NCBI RefSeq assembly: GCF_014764305.1
Contig: NZ_CP061703.1
Location: forward strand, 1,518,800 to 1,582,799
DNA from: Mesoflavibacter profundi
GTDB lineage: Bacteria > Bacteroidota > Bacteroidia > Flavobacteriales > Flavobacteriaceae
DNA length: 64,000 bases
Reading direction: 5' to 3'
Translations under genes and position numbers: made by a program
Shown here: positions 17,356 to 25,756 of the stretch, piece after piece
Layout of the letters: every line of letters starts with the position of its first letter
Position numbering within the stretch: position 1 is the stretch's first letter
The notes under the pieces: model-generated
What the model was told of the DNA's origin: nothing
Database searches by the model: none
What the model saw: the letters and a program-made list of their open reading frames with translations, nothing else

Positions 17356-18880
17356 ATTTTACATTGTCTTGTATTTGGGTTAGAAGAGTTTCTTCATCAA
17401 ATGGTTTTTTAATAACATCGTTTATACCAGCTTTTTTGTATTTTTTTAAGTCGTCTTTAAATACTCTTGCTGTTAAAGCTATAATTGGTATTTTTTTGTG
17501 TTCTCTTTCTGGTAACTGTCTTATCTTTTTTGCCAATTGATCACCTTGTCCATCTGGTAACTTAATATCCATTAATATTAAGTCTATTTGGTTGTCGTAA
17601 TCTGTAATTTTTGGAATTACATCTTCGGCTTTTGTTGCAATGTCTAAAAAGAAATTTCCTTTAGATGCTAGTATTTTTAGTACAGATAGTTGAGTGATTT
17701 CTGAATCGTCTACCAATAAGATATTGTACTTTTTATCTTTATTAATTGGTGTACTATCTGTTTGTTTACTTTTTTCTAATTTATAGCTTGGATCTATTCT
17801 AAAGTTTAGATTTGTAGAAAATGTAGAGCCTTTTCCAACGGTAGATTCTACAGAAATTTTACTTCCAGATAACTCTACATAATGCTTAGATATAGCTAGA
17901 CCTAATCCAGAACCAGTATAGTTGTGCGAATGGTTTAATTGCTTAAAGCTTTCAAAAATTGCATCTTGATCTTCTTCTGGAATACCAATTCCTGTGTCCG
18001 AAATTTCAAAATGAATATTAGCTTTTCTTGCTCTTGTTTGATTTAAAGATGCGCTAAATGTAATTGTGCCTACTTCTGTAAATTTTATAGCATTACTTAA
18101 TAGATTACTTAACACTTGGCGAAGTTTCATTTTATCACCACCAACTATTTTTGGTAAGTTTTTATTAAAATTAGTTACAAATTCTAAGCCTTTTTGGTGC
18201 GAATTTACTTTGTAAATATGAGCAACTTCTTCTAATAATTCGTGTAGATTAAACGGTTCTAGGATTATTTCGGCTTTGCCAGATTCTATTTTAGAAATGT
18301 CTAATATATCTTCTATAAGCTGCTTTAAATAGTTTGTAGAAGAGTCCATTACCTTTAAGTAATTGGTTTGCTCGTCTGTTAATCCTGTTTTTTTAAGAAT
18401 TTCAGAAAACGTTAAAATTCCTGTTATAGGATCTCTTAATTCGTGATTAAAATTGGCAATAAATGTGTTTTTAAAAGCTTCTTTTTCTAATAAATATTCG
18501 TTTTTAAGCTCTAATATTTGCGAATTAATAACAGACTCGTTTCTTACTTGTGCTGTAGTTTGATAGTTATTATAGTGTAATGTTAAATCTAAAATAACTA
18601 CTAATGGTAATTGTTTACCATCAAATGTTTTTACCACAATATCTGTGATAATTGTATTGTTATTTTGGTCCTGTAAATGAATACAAGAAAATACTAGATC
18701 TTGATCTTTTTCTTTGAAAACAGAAGTTAGACTTTCAAAAAAAGGATGAATTTCAGAGATGTTTTTTTCAATTACATTATCAAAAATAACATTGTCAGTT
18801 TCTTTTATAACACCTTCAAAGTCTACAATTAAATATTGATTTACAGATTGTGCGTATTTTTGCTTATATTCTTTTAACAT
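17354..18880 (-). CDS. Soluble hybrid histidine kinase with C-terminal receiver
   Basis: 508 residues, no membrane segment or signal peptide, so cytoplasmic. Residues about 10-105 look like a PAS-type sensor domain. A coiled linker (115-140) leads to HisKA with phosphoacceptor His146 in NFNHELRDP. The ATPase domain has the N box near Asn263, DTGIGI at 295-300 and GSGLGL at 323-328. The receiver domain (385-505) has the acidic pair D391/D392, phosphoacceptor Asp438 in LILMDIKLP, T470 and the KKP lysine near 492. No output domain follows, so phosphate should pass to another protein. It starts 17 bases after the small GTPase gene, ends at a terminator, and is the last gene of that cluster. The signal is unknown; adjacency to GTPase and Roadblock-like genes suggests intracellular signalling. 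Confidence 0.95.
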   Translation of the reverse strand: MLKEYKQKYAQSVNQYLIVDFEGVIKETDNVIFDNVIEKNISEIHPFFESLTSVFKEKDQDLVFSCIHLQDQNNNTIITDIVVKTFDGKQLPLVVILDLTLHYNNYQTTAQVRNESVINSQILELKNEYLLEKEAFKNTFIANFNHELRDPITGILTFSEILKKTGLTDEQTNYLKVMDSSTNYLKQLIEDILDISKIESGKAEIILEPFNLHELLEEVAHIYKVNSHQKGLEFVTNFNKNLPKIVGGDKMKLRQVLSNLLSNAIKFTEVGTITFSASLNQTRARKANIHFEISDTGIGIPEEDQDAIFESFKQLNHSHNYTGSGLGLAISKHYVELSGSKISVESTVGKGSTFSTNLNFRIDPSYKLEKSKQTDSTPINKDKKYNILLVDDSEITQLSVLKILASKGNFFLDIATKAEDVIPKITDYDNQIDLILMDIKLPDGQGDQLAKKIRQLPEREHKKIPIIALTARVFKDDLKKYKKAGINDVIKKPFDEETLLTQIQDNVK

Positions 18881-18897
18881 TAGGAGAATGTTGAGGT

Positions 18898-19395
18898 TTA
18901 TACTAGACTTTTTGCTAATAGATTAAAAATTTCTTCTACATTTTTTCCAGATTTTGCACTAGTATAAAGATCTACATAAGGCTTAAATATGTCTTTGTTT
19001 TCTTTAATAAAATCGTTAGTTACCAAATCTTTTTTGTTACCAATAACTTTTATTGGAAGTTTTGGGTATCTTTCTTTAATGTAGTTTAGATCAAATTCTA
19101 AATTTTGATATGTTGTTGGTCTAGTTAGATCAAATACATAAATAAAACCGTGTGTTCCTATAAGGTATGACGGTCTTGTATTTGTTATATCGTCATTACC
19201 TTCTAGATCCCAAATTACCAAAGTGATATCTTTATTTGTTTCTGGTAAGATTACATCTTTTTTTAAGATATGTACACCAATGGTTACTTTGTAATCCTCG
19301 GTAAAAGTGTTTTCTACAAAACGTCTAATTAAAGACGATTTTCCTACACCAAAGTGTCCTATTAAAACCACTTTTTTAGATAATTTCATGTTCAA
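18898..19395 (-). CDS. Ras/Rab-like small GTPase
   Basis: 165 residues, a stand-alone G domain with all five G motifs: P-loop GHFGVGKSS (13-21), switch I threonine T38 in TIGV, switch II DLEGND (63-68), NKKD (120-123) and SAK (146-148). The overall sequence resembles eukaryotic Rab proteins (TIGV, SAKSGKNVEEIF). No C-terminal lipidation cysteine is present. Oddities: the position of Ras Gly12 is Phe15 and that of catalytic Ras Gln61 is Asn67, both suggesting weak intrinsic hydrolysis. A second ATG (residue 3) is an equally possible start. The gene overlaps the Roadblock-like gene by 20 bases. Prokaryotic small GTPases are often encoded beside Roadblock proteins (MglA/MglB in Myxococcus), which supports a functional pair. 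The exact subfamily is not determined. Confidence 0.93.
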   Translation of the reverse strand: MNMKLSKKVVLIGHFGVGKSSLIRRFVENTFTEDYKVTIGVHILKKDVILPETNKDITLVIWDLEGNDDITNTRPSYLIGTHGFIYVFDLTRPTTYQNLEFDLNYIKERYPKLPIKVIGNKKDLVTNDFIKENKDIFKPYVDLYTSAKSGKNVEEIFNLLAKSLV

Positions 19396-20194
19396 ATTGG
19401 GCTTTTAATTTTGTAGCTAATGCGCTACTGTTTTCTAAATCTGTTTTATTTATTACGTTTTGGGCAAAGTCTAGTAATTTATCTTCTAATTTGTTTCTAA
19501 ATGTAGCTGTAAAAGCGCCAGATATTACTACTGCAATGTAATAATTTGAAAAATTTTGAAGGTGAATATGGTAGTTTTCATATTCTATATATTCTAGACT
19601 TTGTGTTTCTGCTTGAAATGCATCTTCTGCAAAACTTTTAATTGCTGTTAACATTCCCGCAACAGTGTCTTGGTCTATGTTTTGCGTTTTAGAATATTCT
19701 GATGCTACAATACCAGATCCTTGTTCTATAACCATTATTTGTTCTATAGTAGGTTTAAAATGGTCTTGAAGGATTAAATCTGCTTCAGAAACGCCACTTC
19801 TTTTTGCTCTAAATTTTCGTTTTAAAGCCTCAAAAGAAAAGGTATTATTCATTTTGTTGTTTATAGCTTCGGATAAAAGTTGTATTTCTTTTTGCACATA
19901 CTTTTTTATCATTTTACCCATTATTGGGTATAAGGCTTCTACAACTGCGTCTTGCGAATTTTTAATTTCGGTTTTTAAAGTTTCTGTAATTGTAGGACCT
20001 AAAGTTTCTGGTATTTCTTGAACAAACTCTTTAAGTCTGTCTTCAATTATAGGATCTACTCTTTTAGATAAATTAGGTTGTTGGTTTATTATCTCTTCCA
20101 ACGACTTAAGTTTTTGTTCTATGGATAAAGCATACTCATGCTCATCTTTAAGCAAGATGTCCTTAAGAATTTTTAATTTATCGTCTTGAGTCAT
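19376..20194 (-). CDS. Roadblock/longin-like protein with helical N-terminus
   Basis: 272 residues, no signal peptide. Residues 1-80 are helical with coiled-coil character. Residues 81-142 contain VEALYPIMGKMIKKYV and FRAKRSGVSEADLIL, blocks I recognise from a family of bacterial proteins that often carry an OmpA domain at the C-terminus. Residues about 148-245 (IEQIMVIEQGSGIVASE ... VAGMLTAIKSFAEDAF ... YYIAVVISGAF) have the strand-helix pattern of a Roadblock/longin-type domain. Here the OmpA domain is absent and the protein ends soon after. Such domains are regulators of small GTPases in MglB and eukaryotic complexes. The gene overlaps the GTPase gene, so translational coupling is likely. 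Fold assignment is by pattern recognition, not by search. Confidence 0.82.
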   Translation of the reverse strand: MTQDDKLKILKDILLKDEHEYALSIEQKLKSLEEIINQQPNLSKRVDPIIEDRLKEFVQEIPETLGPTITETLKTEIKNSQDAVVEALYPIMGKMIKKYVQKEIQLLSEAINNKMNNTFSFEALKRKFRAKRSGVSEADLILQDHFKPTIEQIMVIEQGSGIVASEYSKTQNIDQDTVAGMLTAIKSFAEDAFQAETQSLEYIEYENYHIHLQNFSNYYIAVVISGAFTATFRNKLEDKLLDFAQNVINKTDLENSSALATKLKAQFEHEII

Positions 20195-20207
20195 GGATTG
20201 TCAAAAT

Positions 20208-20564
20208 TTATTGACTAATCTTTTCTCCTAGTTTTGTGAAAAGTTCACCCAGAAGTCTTCTGTCTAATTTTTTGTCGTCAAGATCTTCGGTTTTTTCTTG
20301 AAGAGACGCTTCTAATTCTGTAATTCTAATATTAATATCTGTACTAAGATTATCAATATTTTGAAGTAATTCTGTTTTTACTTCATCAATTAAGTTTTCT
20401 AGAGCTTCTTTTTTGTTAAGAATATCTTGTTTAAGTGTTTCAAACTCGCTATCGTAAGCTTGCATATTTTCTCCAAAAATAAGCTGCTTAATAGCATCTA
20501 TTTTAGAGCTTGAATCTACTGTATTTAATTTTACATCTTGTTGATCAATCTTCTCTTTTCCCAT
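20208..20564 (-). CDS. Small coiled-coil protein of the GTPase cluster
   Basis: 118 residues, soluble, strongly helical. Heptad-like spacing of Leu and Ile runs from about residue 40 to 95 (TLKQDILNKKEALENLIDEV, ITELEASL), followed by a short conserved-looking tail DDKKLDRRLLGELFTKLG. It contains no cysteine, no membrane segment and no catalytic motif. It is the first gene of the cluster after fbp, with 13 bases to the Roadblock-like gene, so it is co-transcribed with the GTPase module and may be a scaffold or GTPase partner. I do not recognise a named family. Confidence 0.85.
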   Translation of the reverse strand: MGKEKIDQQDVKLNTVDSSSKIDAIKQLIFGENMQAYDSEFETLKQDILNKKEALENLIDEVKTELLQNIDNLSTDINIRITELEASLQEKTEDLDDKKLDRRLLGELFTKLGEKISQ

Positions 20565-20627
20565 GATGTTAATTTAAGGATATGATTAAGAATGTAAAAA
20601 TAGCAAAAAAATGTTATAAAAGAGCCT

Positions 20628-21632
20628 TTATGCGTTGTGCATAAACTCTTCTGCTTTTGTAACCATATTCTTACTGCCACAAAAAAATGGGACACGTTGG
20701 TGTAACTCGGTTGGTTGTATGTCTAAAATTCTTGTAAAACCATCGCTAGCTTTACCGTTTGCTTGTTCTGCAAGAAAAGCCATAGGATTACACTCGTACA
20801 ATAATCGTAATTTACCGTTAGAATTTTTAGAGCTTTTTGGGTACATGTAAATACCACCTTTTATCATGTTACGATGAAAATCTGAAACCAAAGAACCAAT
20901 ATACCTAGATGTATAAGGTCTGTCTTCTTCTTCCATTTGGCAATATTTGATGTAATTTTTTACACCTTGCGGAAAATGAATGTAATTACCTTCATTTACA
21001 GAGTAAATAGTACCATCTTCTGGAAATTGCATGTTTGGATGCGACAAATAAAATGTACCAATTGCAGGATTTAGAGTAAAACCATTAACACCATCGCCAG
21101 TAGTATAAACTAACATTGTAGATGTACCGTAAACTACATATCCTGCTGCAACTTGTTGGTTACCTGGTTGTAAAAAATCTTCGATAGTAACAGGTGTACC
21201 AACAGGTGTTACGCGTCTGTAAACAGAAAATATCGTACCAACAGAAACGTTAACATCTATGTTAGAAGATCCATCTAAAGGATCTATTAATACTACATAT
21301 TTATTTTGGTTGTTAGAATCCTGACTGTTAATGCTAACAAAGTGATCTTCTTCTTCACTAGCAATACCGCAAACAATGTTTCTATTGGTAAGCGTTTGTA
21401 TAAATTTATCGTTTGCGTAAACGTCTAATTTTTGCTGGTCTTCACCTTGTATGTTGGTATCTCCAGCAGCTCCAATAATATCTACTAATCCAGCTTTGTT
21501 AACTTCGTGATTAACAACTTTTGCAGCTAACCTAATGGAGTTTATAAGTCTAGATAATTCTCCAGAAGAATATTTAAAAGATGATTGATTTTCTATTATA
21601 AATTCTCCTAAAGTTTGGTTTCGTTTAGACAT
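20628..21632 (-). CDS. fbp: Fructose-1,6-bisphosphatase class I
   Basis: 334 residues, the usual length. It hydrolyses fructose 1,6-bisphosphate to fructose 6-phosphate in gluconeogenesis, in the cytoplasm. The metal-binding signature [19 protein letters not shown] is complete, and the substrate-binding region near the C-terminus ([19 protein letters not shown] and [13 protein letters not shown]) is intact. The gene has no terminator before the coiled-coil gene 63 bases downstream, so the signalling cluster might partly be read from the fbp promoter; an independent promoter cannot be excluded. Confidence 0.97.
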   Translation of the reverse strand: MSKRNQTLGEFIIENQSSFKYSSGELSRLINSIRLAAKVVNHEVNKAGLVDIIGAAGDTNIQGEDQQKLDVYANDKFIQTLTNRNIVCGIASEEEDHFVSINSQDSNNQNKYVVLIDPLDGSSNIDVNVSVGTIFSVYRRVTPVGTPVTIEDFLQPGNQQVAAGYVVYGTSTMLVYTTGDGVNGFTLNPAIGTFYLSHPNMQFPEDGTIYSVNEGNYIHFPQGVKNYIKYCQMEEEDRPYTSRYIGSLVSDFHRNMIKGGIYMYPKSSKNSNGKLRLLYECNPMAFLAEQANGKASDGFTRILDIQPTELHQRVPFFCGSKNMVTKAEEFMHNA

Positions 21633-21726
21633 GAAGCTTTATTTTTTTGCAAATATCATAGAAATAATATCAAACTACAACGTTTTCGTAAAAATTAATT
21701 TTATCTTCTAATAAATCTGTTTAAAC

Positions 21727-21734
21727 TATATTTG
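21727..21734 (+). promoter_or_regulatory. Bacteroidota -7 promoter element of the GNAT/aspartate kinase genes
   Basis: TATATTTG, an exact TAnnTTTG match, 14 bases before the ATG at 21749. Confidence 0.6.
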
Positions 21735-21748
21735 ATAAAATTTATAAA

Positions 21749-22240
21749 ATGAAATTTAATATACGCTTTGCTACACAGCAAGACATACCTAAAGTTTTAG
21801 AGCTTATTAAAGAATTAGCTGTTTTTGAGAAAGAACCAGATGCAGTAATTGTAACTGAGCAAAATTTAATAGAGCATGGTTTTGGTAAGCATCCTTTATT
21901 TACCTGTTTTGTAGCAGAAAATGACAAGCAAATAGTAGCTATAGCCTTAATTTATTTTAGATTTTCTACTTGGAAAGGTAAAACAGTACATTTAGAAGAT
22001 TTAATTGTAAAACAAGACTACAGAGGTCAAGGTTTAGGTACGCTTTTGTTAGATGAAGTTATTAAATACGGTTATAGTCAAGGTGTTCAACGTGTTTGTT
22101 GGGAAGTTTTAGATTGGAATACAAATGCTATAGAGTTTTATAAAAATAAAGGAGCAAAAATTTTAGAAAACTGGTATTTAGCTCAGTTAGAAGGAGACGC
22201 TATAAAAACTTACATACAAAGTATTAATGAAGGTATTTAA
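21749..22240 (+). CDS. GNAT family N-acetyltransferase (diamine acetyltransferase-like)
   Basis: 163 residues, a complete single GNAT domain. The acetyl-CoA-binding motif A is QDYRGQGLGTLLLDEV. The N-terminal IRFATQQDIPKVLELIKELAVFEK and the C-terminal WEVLDWNTNAIEFYKNKGA match the spermidine/diamine acetyltransferase-like branch. A polyamine or similar amine is therefore the likely substrate, but this is inference. Its 3' end overlaps the aspartate kinase start by 14 bases, so the two are translationally coupled; the reason for the pairing is not evident. Confidence 0.92.
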   Translation: MKFNIRFATQQDIPKVLELIKELAVFEKEPDAVIVTEQNLIEHGFGKHPLFTCFVAENDKQIVAIALIYFRFSTWKGKTVHLEDLIVKQDYRGQGLGTLLLDEVIKYGYSQGVQRVCWEVLDWNTNAIEFYKNKGAKILENWYLAQLEGDAIKTYIQSINEGI

Positions 22241-23477
22241 ATTTGGTGGAGCTTCTGTAAAAGACGCATCAGGAATTAAAAATTTAGTTTCTGTATTACA
22301 GCAAGTAGGATATGATAATACGCTAATTGTTATTTCTGCAATGGGTAAAACTACCAATGCATTAGAAGTTGTAATTAGTAATTATTTTAACGATAAATCA
22401 CAACTTCAAAGTGCATTACAAGAAGTAATTAAATATCACAATCAAATTTTGTTAGATATTTTTGAAAGTGATCAACATCCAGTTTTTATTCAAGTTAAAA
22501 CTTTATTTGAAGAGCTAAATCTATTTTTAAAGACTAACAAATCTCCAGACTATAATTTTGTTTACGATCAAGTTATTGGTTTTGGTGAATTGGTGTCTAC
22601 TACAATAGTTAGTGCATATTTAGATGCAGTAGGAATTTCTAATAATTGGTTAGATGTAAGACAATTAATAAAAACAGACGATTATTACAGACGTGCCAAT
22701 GTAAATTGGGAAGCAACACAACAACAAATTTCTCAATTAGTAAATACAAAGCAGTTAAATATTACTCAAGGATTTTTAGGTAGTGATAAAAACAATTTCA
22801 CAACCACTTTAGGACGCGAAGGAAGTGATTATACCGCAGCTATTTTTGCTTATTGTTTAAATGCACAAAGTGTTACCATTTGGAAAGATGTTCCAGGTGT
22901 ATTAAATGCAGATCCACGATATTTTAATAACGCGCAACTTTTAAAAACAATATCTTATCACGAGGCAATAGAACTAGCTTTTTATGGAGCATCTGTGATA
23001 CATCCAAAAACACTTCAGCCTTTACAAGGAAAAGAAATACCGTTGTATGTAAAATCTTTTTTACAACCTCAAAATGAAGGAACAGTAGTTAAAAAATATA
23101 AAGGAATAGAGCCAGAAGTACCATGCTTTATTTTAAAACAAAATCAAGTCTTAATTTCGTTATCTACTCTAGATTTTTCATATGTAGTAGAAGAAAATAT
23201 TAGCGAAATTTTTAACTTGTTATCTAAATTTAAAATGAAAGTAGATGTTATTCAAAACTCAGCCATAAGTTTTTCGGTATGTTTTGAAAACAATTATAAT
23301 AACTTAGAGCCGTTATTACTTCATCTAAAAGCTAAATTTAAGGTGACTTGTCACGACAATGTTTCATTGTATACTATTAGACATTTTAATGATCAAGCCA
23401 TACAAAATTTAGAAAAAGGAAAATCGGTTTTATTAAAACAAATGTACCAAAATACAGTACAAATAGTAACTAAATAA
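22227..23477 (+). CDS. Monofunctional aspartate kinase
   Basis: 416 residues. The catalytic amino-acid-kinase domain starts with the KFGGASVKDASGI motif and continues with FGELVSTTIVSAYL and the TTLGREGSDYTAA nucleotide-binding block. The C-terminal 120 residues form a regulatory, ACT-like region (VLISLSTLDFSYVVEENIS), somewhat shorter and more divergent than in classical enzymes. It phosphorylates aspartate, the first step towards lysine, methionine and threonine. No homoserine dehydrogenase domain is fused and no other amino-acid pathway gene is adjacent. Flavobacteria usually also have a ThrA-type bifunctional enzyme, so this may be the lysine/diaminopimelate-branch isozyme; that is inference. 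Confidence 0.93.
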   Translation: MKVFKFGGASVKDASGIKNLVSVLQQVGYDNTLIVISAMGKTTNALEVVISNYFNDKSQLQSALQEVIKYHNQILLDIFESDQHPVFIQVKTLFEELNLFLKTNKSPDYNFVYDQVIGFGELVSTTIVSAYLDAVGISNNWLDVRQLIKTDDYYRRANVNWEATQQQISQLVNTKQLNITQGFLGSDKNNFTTTLGREGSDYTAAIFAYCLNAQSVTIWKDVPGVLNADPRYFNNAQLLKTISYHEAIELAFYGASVIHPKTLQPLQGKEIPLYVKSFLQPQNEGTVVKKYKGIEPEVPCFILKQNQVLISLSTLDFSYVVEENISEIFNLLSKFKMKVDVIQNSAISFSVCFENNYNNLEPLLLHLKAKFKVTCHDNVSLYTIRHFNDQAIQNLEKGKSVLLKQMYQNTVQIVTK

Positions 23478-23486
23478 ATGTTTGCT

Positions 23487-23494
23487 TACATTTG
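23487..23494 (+). promoter_or_regulatory. Possible -7 promoter element of the acyltransferase gene
   Basis: TACATTTG matches TAnnTTTG and lies 24 bases before the ATG at 23519, in the 41-base gap after the aspartate kinase gene. Confidence 0.45.
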
Positions 23495-23518
23495 TAAGCT
23501 ACTAACTAAAAATATATA

Positions 23519-25345
23519 ATGGGATTAGTCACAGCTAAAGAAGTCTCTAAGGCTATAAAACTTGATAAATACGGGTTTTTAGGCACTTTTGTTGGATGGC
23601 TTTTAATGAAAGTTTTAAAAATTTCTACCCTTAATGCAATCTATAATCGTAACAAACATCTATCAAACTTAGAGTTTTTGGATGCGATTTTAGACGAGTT
23701 TCAAATTAAATTTGAAATTCCAGAAGAAGATTTAAAACGTTTACCAAAAGACGGTTCGTTTATTACCGTATCTAACCATCCATTAGGTGGTATAGATGGT
23801 ATTTTATTATTAAAATTAATGTTAGAAAATAGAAGCGATTTTAAAATCATCGCAAATTTTCTGTTACATAGAATAGAGCCATTAAAACCTTATATAATGC
23901 CAGTAAATCCTTTTGAAGATAGAAAGGATGTAAAGTCAAGTATTGCTGGATTTAAAAATGCTATTTTGCATTTACAAAATGGTCATCCTTTAGGTATATT
24001 TCCTGCAGGAGAAGTGTCTACCTACAAAGACGGTAAATTATTAGTAGATAAACCTTGGGAAGAAGCCGCTATGAAGTTGGTACAAAAAGCTAATGTGCCA
24101 GTAGTACCAATTTATTTTCATGCCAAAAACAGCACATTATTTTATAAATTATCTAAAATAAGTGATACGTTTAGAACAGCTAAACTACCATCGGAATTGC
24201 TTACTCAAAAACGTCGTGTTATTAAAGTGCGTATAGGAAAACCAATTTCGGTAGCCGATCAAAACGAGTATAGTAATCTTTCAGATTTTTCAGAATTTAT
24301 AAGAAAGAAAACTTACATGCTTTCTAATACTTTTGAGCCAAAAGAGAAAATTATAGAAACAATTTCATCTACTTTAAAAGCGCAAAAAAGTATCAAACCT
24401 CCAAAAAAAATCGTCACACCAGTTAGTCAAGATGCGATGATTGCTGAGGTAAATGCATTAAGAGGCGCAGATTTAAAATTACTAACTAGTAAAAATTATG
24501 AAGTCTTTTTAGCATCTGCAGATAAAATGCCAAATCTATTAAGAGAAATTGGACGTTTACGCGAAATTACTTTTAGAGAAGTTGGAGAAGGTACTAACGA
24601 GGCAATAGATTTAGATACTTTTGATACCTATTATCACCATATGTTTTTATGGGATAGTGATGCAAATGTTATTGTTGGTGCTTACCGTATGGGATTAGGT
24701 TCTAAAATTTTTGCAACCTACGGTATAGATGGTTTTTACTTACAGGATTTATTTAGGTTCGAACCAGAATTGTATAAAATGATGAGCCAATCTATAGAAA
24801 TGGGTCGTGCATTTATTATTAAAGAATACCAACAAAAACCAATGCCTTTATTTTTACTATGGAAAGGTATTGTTCACACAACTTTACGTTATCCAGAACA
24901 TAAATATCTAATTGGTGGCGTAAGTATAAGTAATCAATTTTCAAACTTCTCAAAATCGTTAATGATCGAATTTATGAAATCGCATTATTACGATCCATAC
25001 ATAGCACAATACGTAAGACCTAAAAAAGAATTTAAGGTAAAACTTAAAGATGCAGATAAAGATTTTGTGTTTGATGCTACCGAAGCCGATTTAAATAAGT
25101 TTGATAAAATTATTGACGAGATAGAACCAGGTGCATTACGTTTACCTGTATTACTTAAAAAGTACATCAAGCAAAATGCACGTTTAGTAGCTTTTAATGT
25201 AGATCCTTTATTTAATAACTCGGTTGACGGTTTAATGTATATCGAAATTGCAGATTTACCAGAAAGTACCGTAAGACCTGTTATGGAAGAATTTCAAGCA
25301 GAATTAGAACGTAAATTATCAGAGCAAAACGAAAGTGAGTCGTAA
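23519..25345 (+). CDS. olsF: Two-domain acyltransferase of the OlsF type (aminolipid synthesis)
   Basis: 608 residues. The N-terminal half (about 60-260) is a PlsC-like lysophospholipid acyltransferase with the catalytic block N86-H87-PLGGI-D93 and the FPAGEVST acceptor-site motif. The C-terminal half (about 320-530) is the GNAT-related 'hemolysin' N-acyltransferase family (REITFREVGEGT, EMGRAFIIKEYQ, YLIGGVSISNQF). This order matches OlsF, shown in Serratia and a Flavobacterium homologue to make ornithine lipids by N-acylation then O-acylation. It should be a peripheral inner-membrane enzyme. The substrate could instead be glycine or another amino acid, as in Bacteroides glycine lipids. The stop abuts the convergent ArsR gene with no gap. 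Confidence 0.85.
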   Translation: MGLVTAKEVSKAIKLDKYGFLGTFVGWLLMKVLKISTLNAIYNRNKHLSNLEFLDAILDEFQIKFEIPEEDLKRLPKDGSFITVSNHPLGGIDGILLLKLMLENRSDFKIIANFLLHRIEPLKPYIMPVNPFEDRKDVKSSIAGFKNAILHLQNGHPLGIFPAGEVSTYKDGKLLVDKPWEEAAMKLVQKANVPVVPIYFHAKNSTLFYKLSKISDTFRTAKLPSELLTQKRRVIKVRIGKPISVADQNEYSNLSDFSEFIRKKTYMLSNTFEPKEKIIETISSTLKAQKSIKPPKKIVTPVSQDAMIAEVNALRGADLKLLTSKNYEVFLASADKMPNLLREIGRLREITFREVGEGTNEAIDLDTFDTYYHHMFLWDSDANVIVGAYRMGLGSKIFATYGIDGFYLQDLFRFEPELYKMMSQSIEMGRAFIIKEYQQKPMPLFLLWKGIVHTTLRYPEHKYLIGGVSISNQFSNFSKSLMIEFMKSHYYDPYIAQYVRPKKEFKVKLKDADKDFVFDATEADLNKFDKIIDEIEPGALRLPVLLKKYIKQNARLVAFNVDPLFNNSVDGLMYIEIADLPESTVRPVMEEFQAELERKLSEQNESES

Positions 25346-25672
25346 TTACTTAGAACAACTCACTTGCGTTTTTACAAAAAAGTCATTAACAACACGTCTA
25401 CACTCATTTAATTGTTCTTTATTAATTGTGTAAAACAAGTTTTTTCCTTTTACTTTTTGATTTAGTAAACCAACTTTTCTTATTTCGGCTAAGTGTTGCG
25501 AAATAGTTGGTTGGGCAAGTCCAACAGCTTTTACTAAGTCGTTACAATTACAATCTTTATGTTCGCTTATGTGTTGTATAATGGCAACTCTAGCTGGATG
25601 ACCAATAACTTTAGTAAAATTAGCTATTGTATTTACTTGATCAGAATAGATATGTTTTTTAGTAAATCCCAT
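25346..25672 (-). CDS. ArsR family winged-helix regulator
   Basis: 108 residues from the ATG at 25670-25672 (MGFTKKHIYSDQ). An in-frame ATG 15 codons upstream adds a hydrophobic stretch atypical of the family. The DNA-binding helix-turn-helix is LVKAVGLAQPTISQHLAEIRKVGLL. The metal-type cysteines CNCN precede it and two further cysteines (CRR, SCSK) lie near the C-terminus, so metal or thiol sensing is possible, but the classical ELCVCDL motif is not exact. Single-gene unit with its own terminator region upstream; its target is unknown. No metal-transport gene is adjacent. Confidence 0.9.
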   Translation of the reverse strand: MGFTKKHIYSDQVNTIANFTKVIGHPARVAIIQHISEHKDCNCNDLVKAVGLAQPTISQHLAEIRKVGLLNQKVKGKNLFYTINKEQLNECRRVVNDFFVKTQVSCSK

Positions 25673-25723
25673 ATATTTTATTTTAACGTGATATTGCAAT
25701 ATTACAATTTTATACAATAAAAT

Positions 25724-25750
25724 AAAAGCCTAATTACAGATTAGGCTTTT
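25724..25750 (-). terminator. Intrinsic terminator after the repeat-rich helical protein gene
   Basis: Eleven-base perfect stem AAAAGCCTAAT / ATTAGGCTTTT with a 5-base loop, 6 bases after the stop of the gene ending at 25757 on the minus strand. Confidence 0.88.
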
Positions 25751-25756
25751 GTTAAG

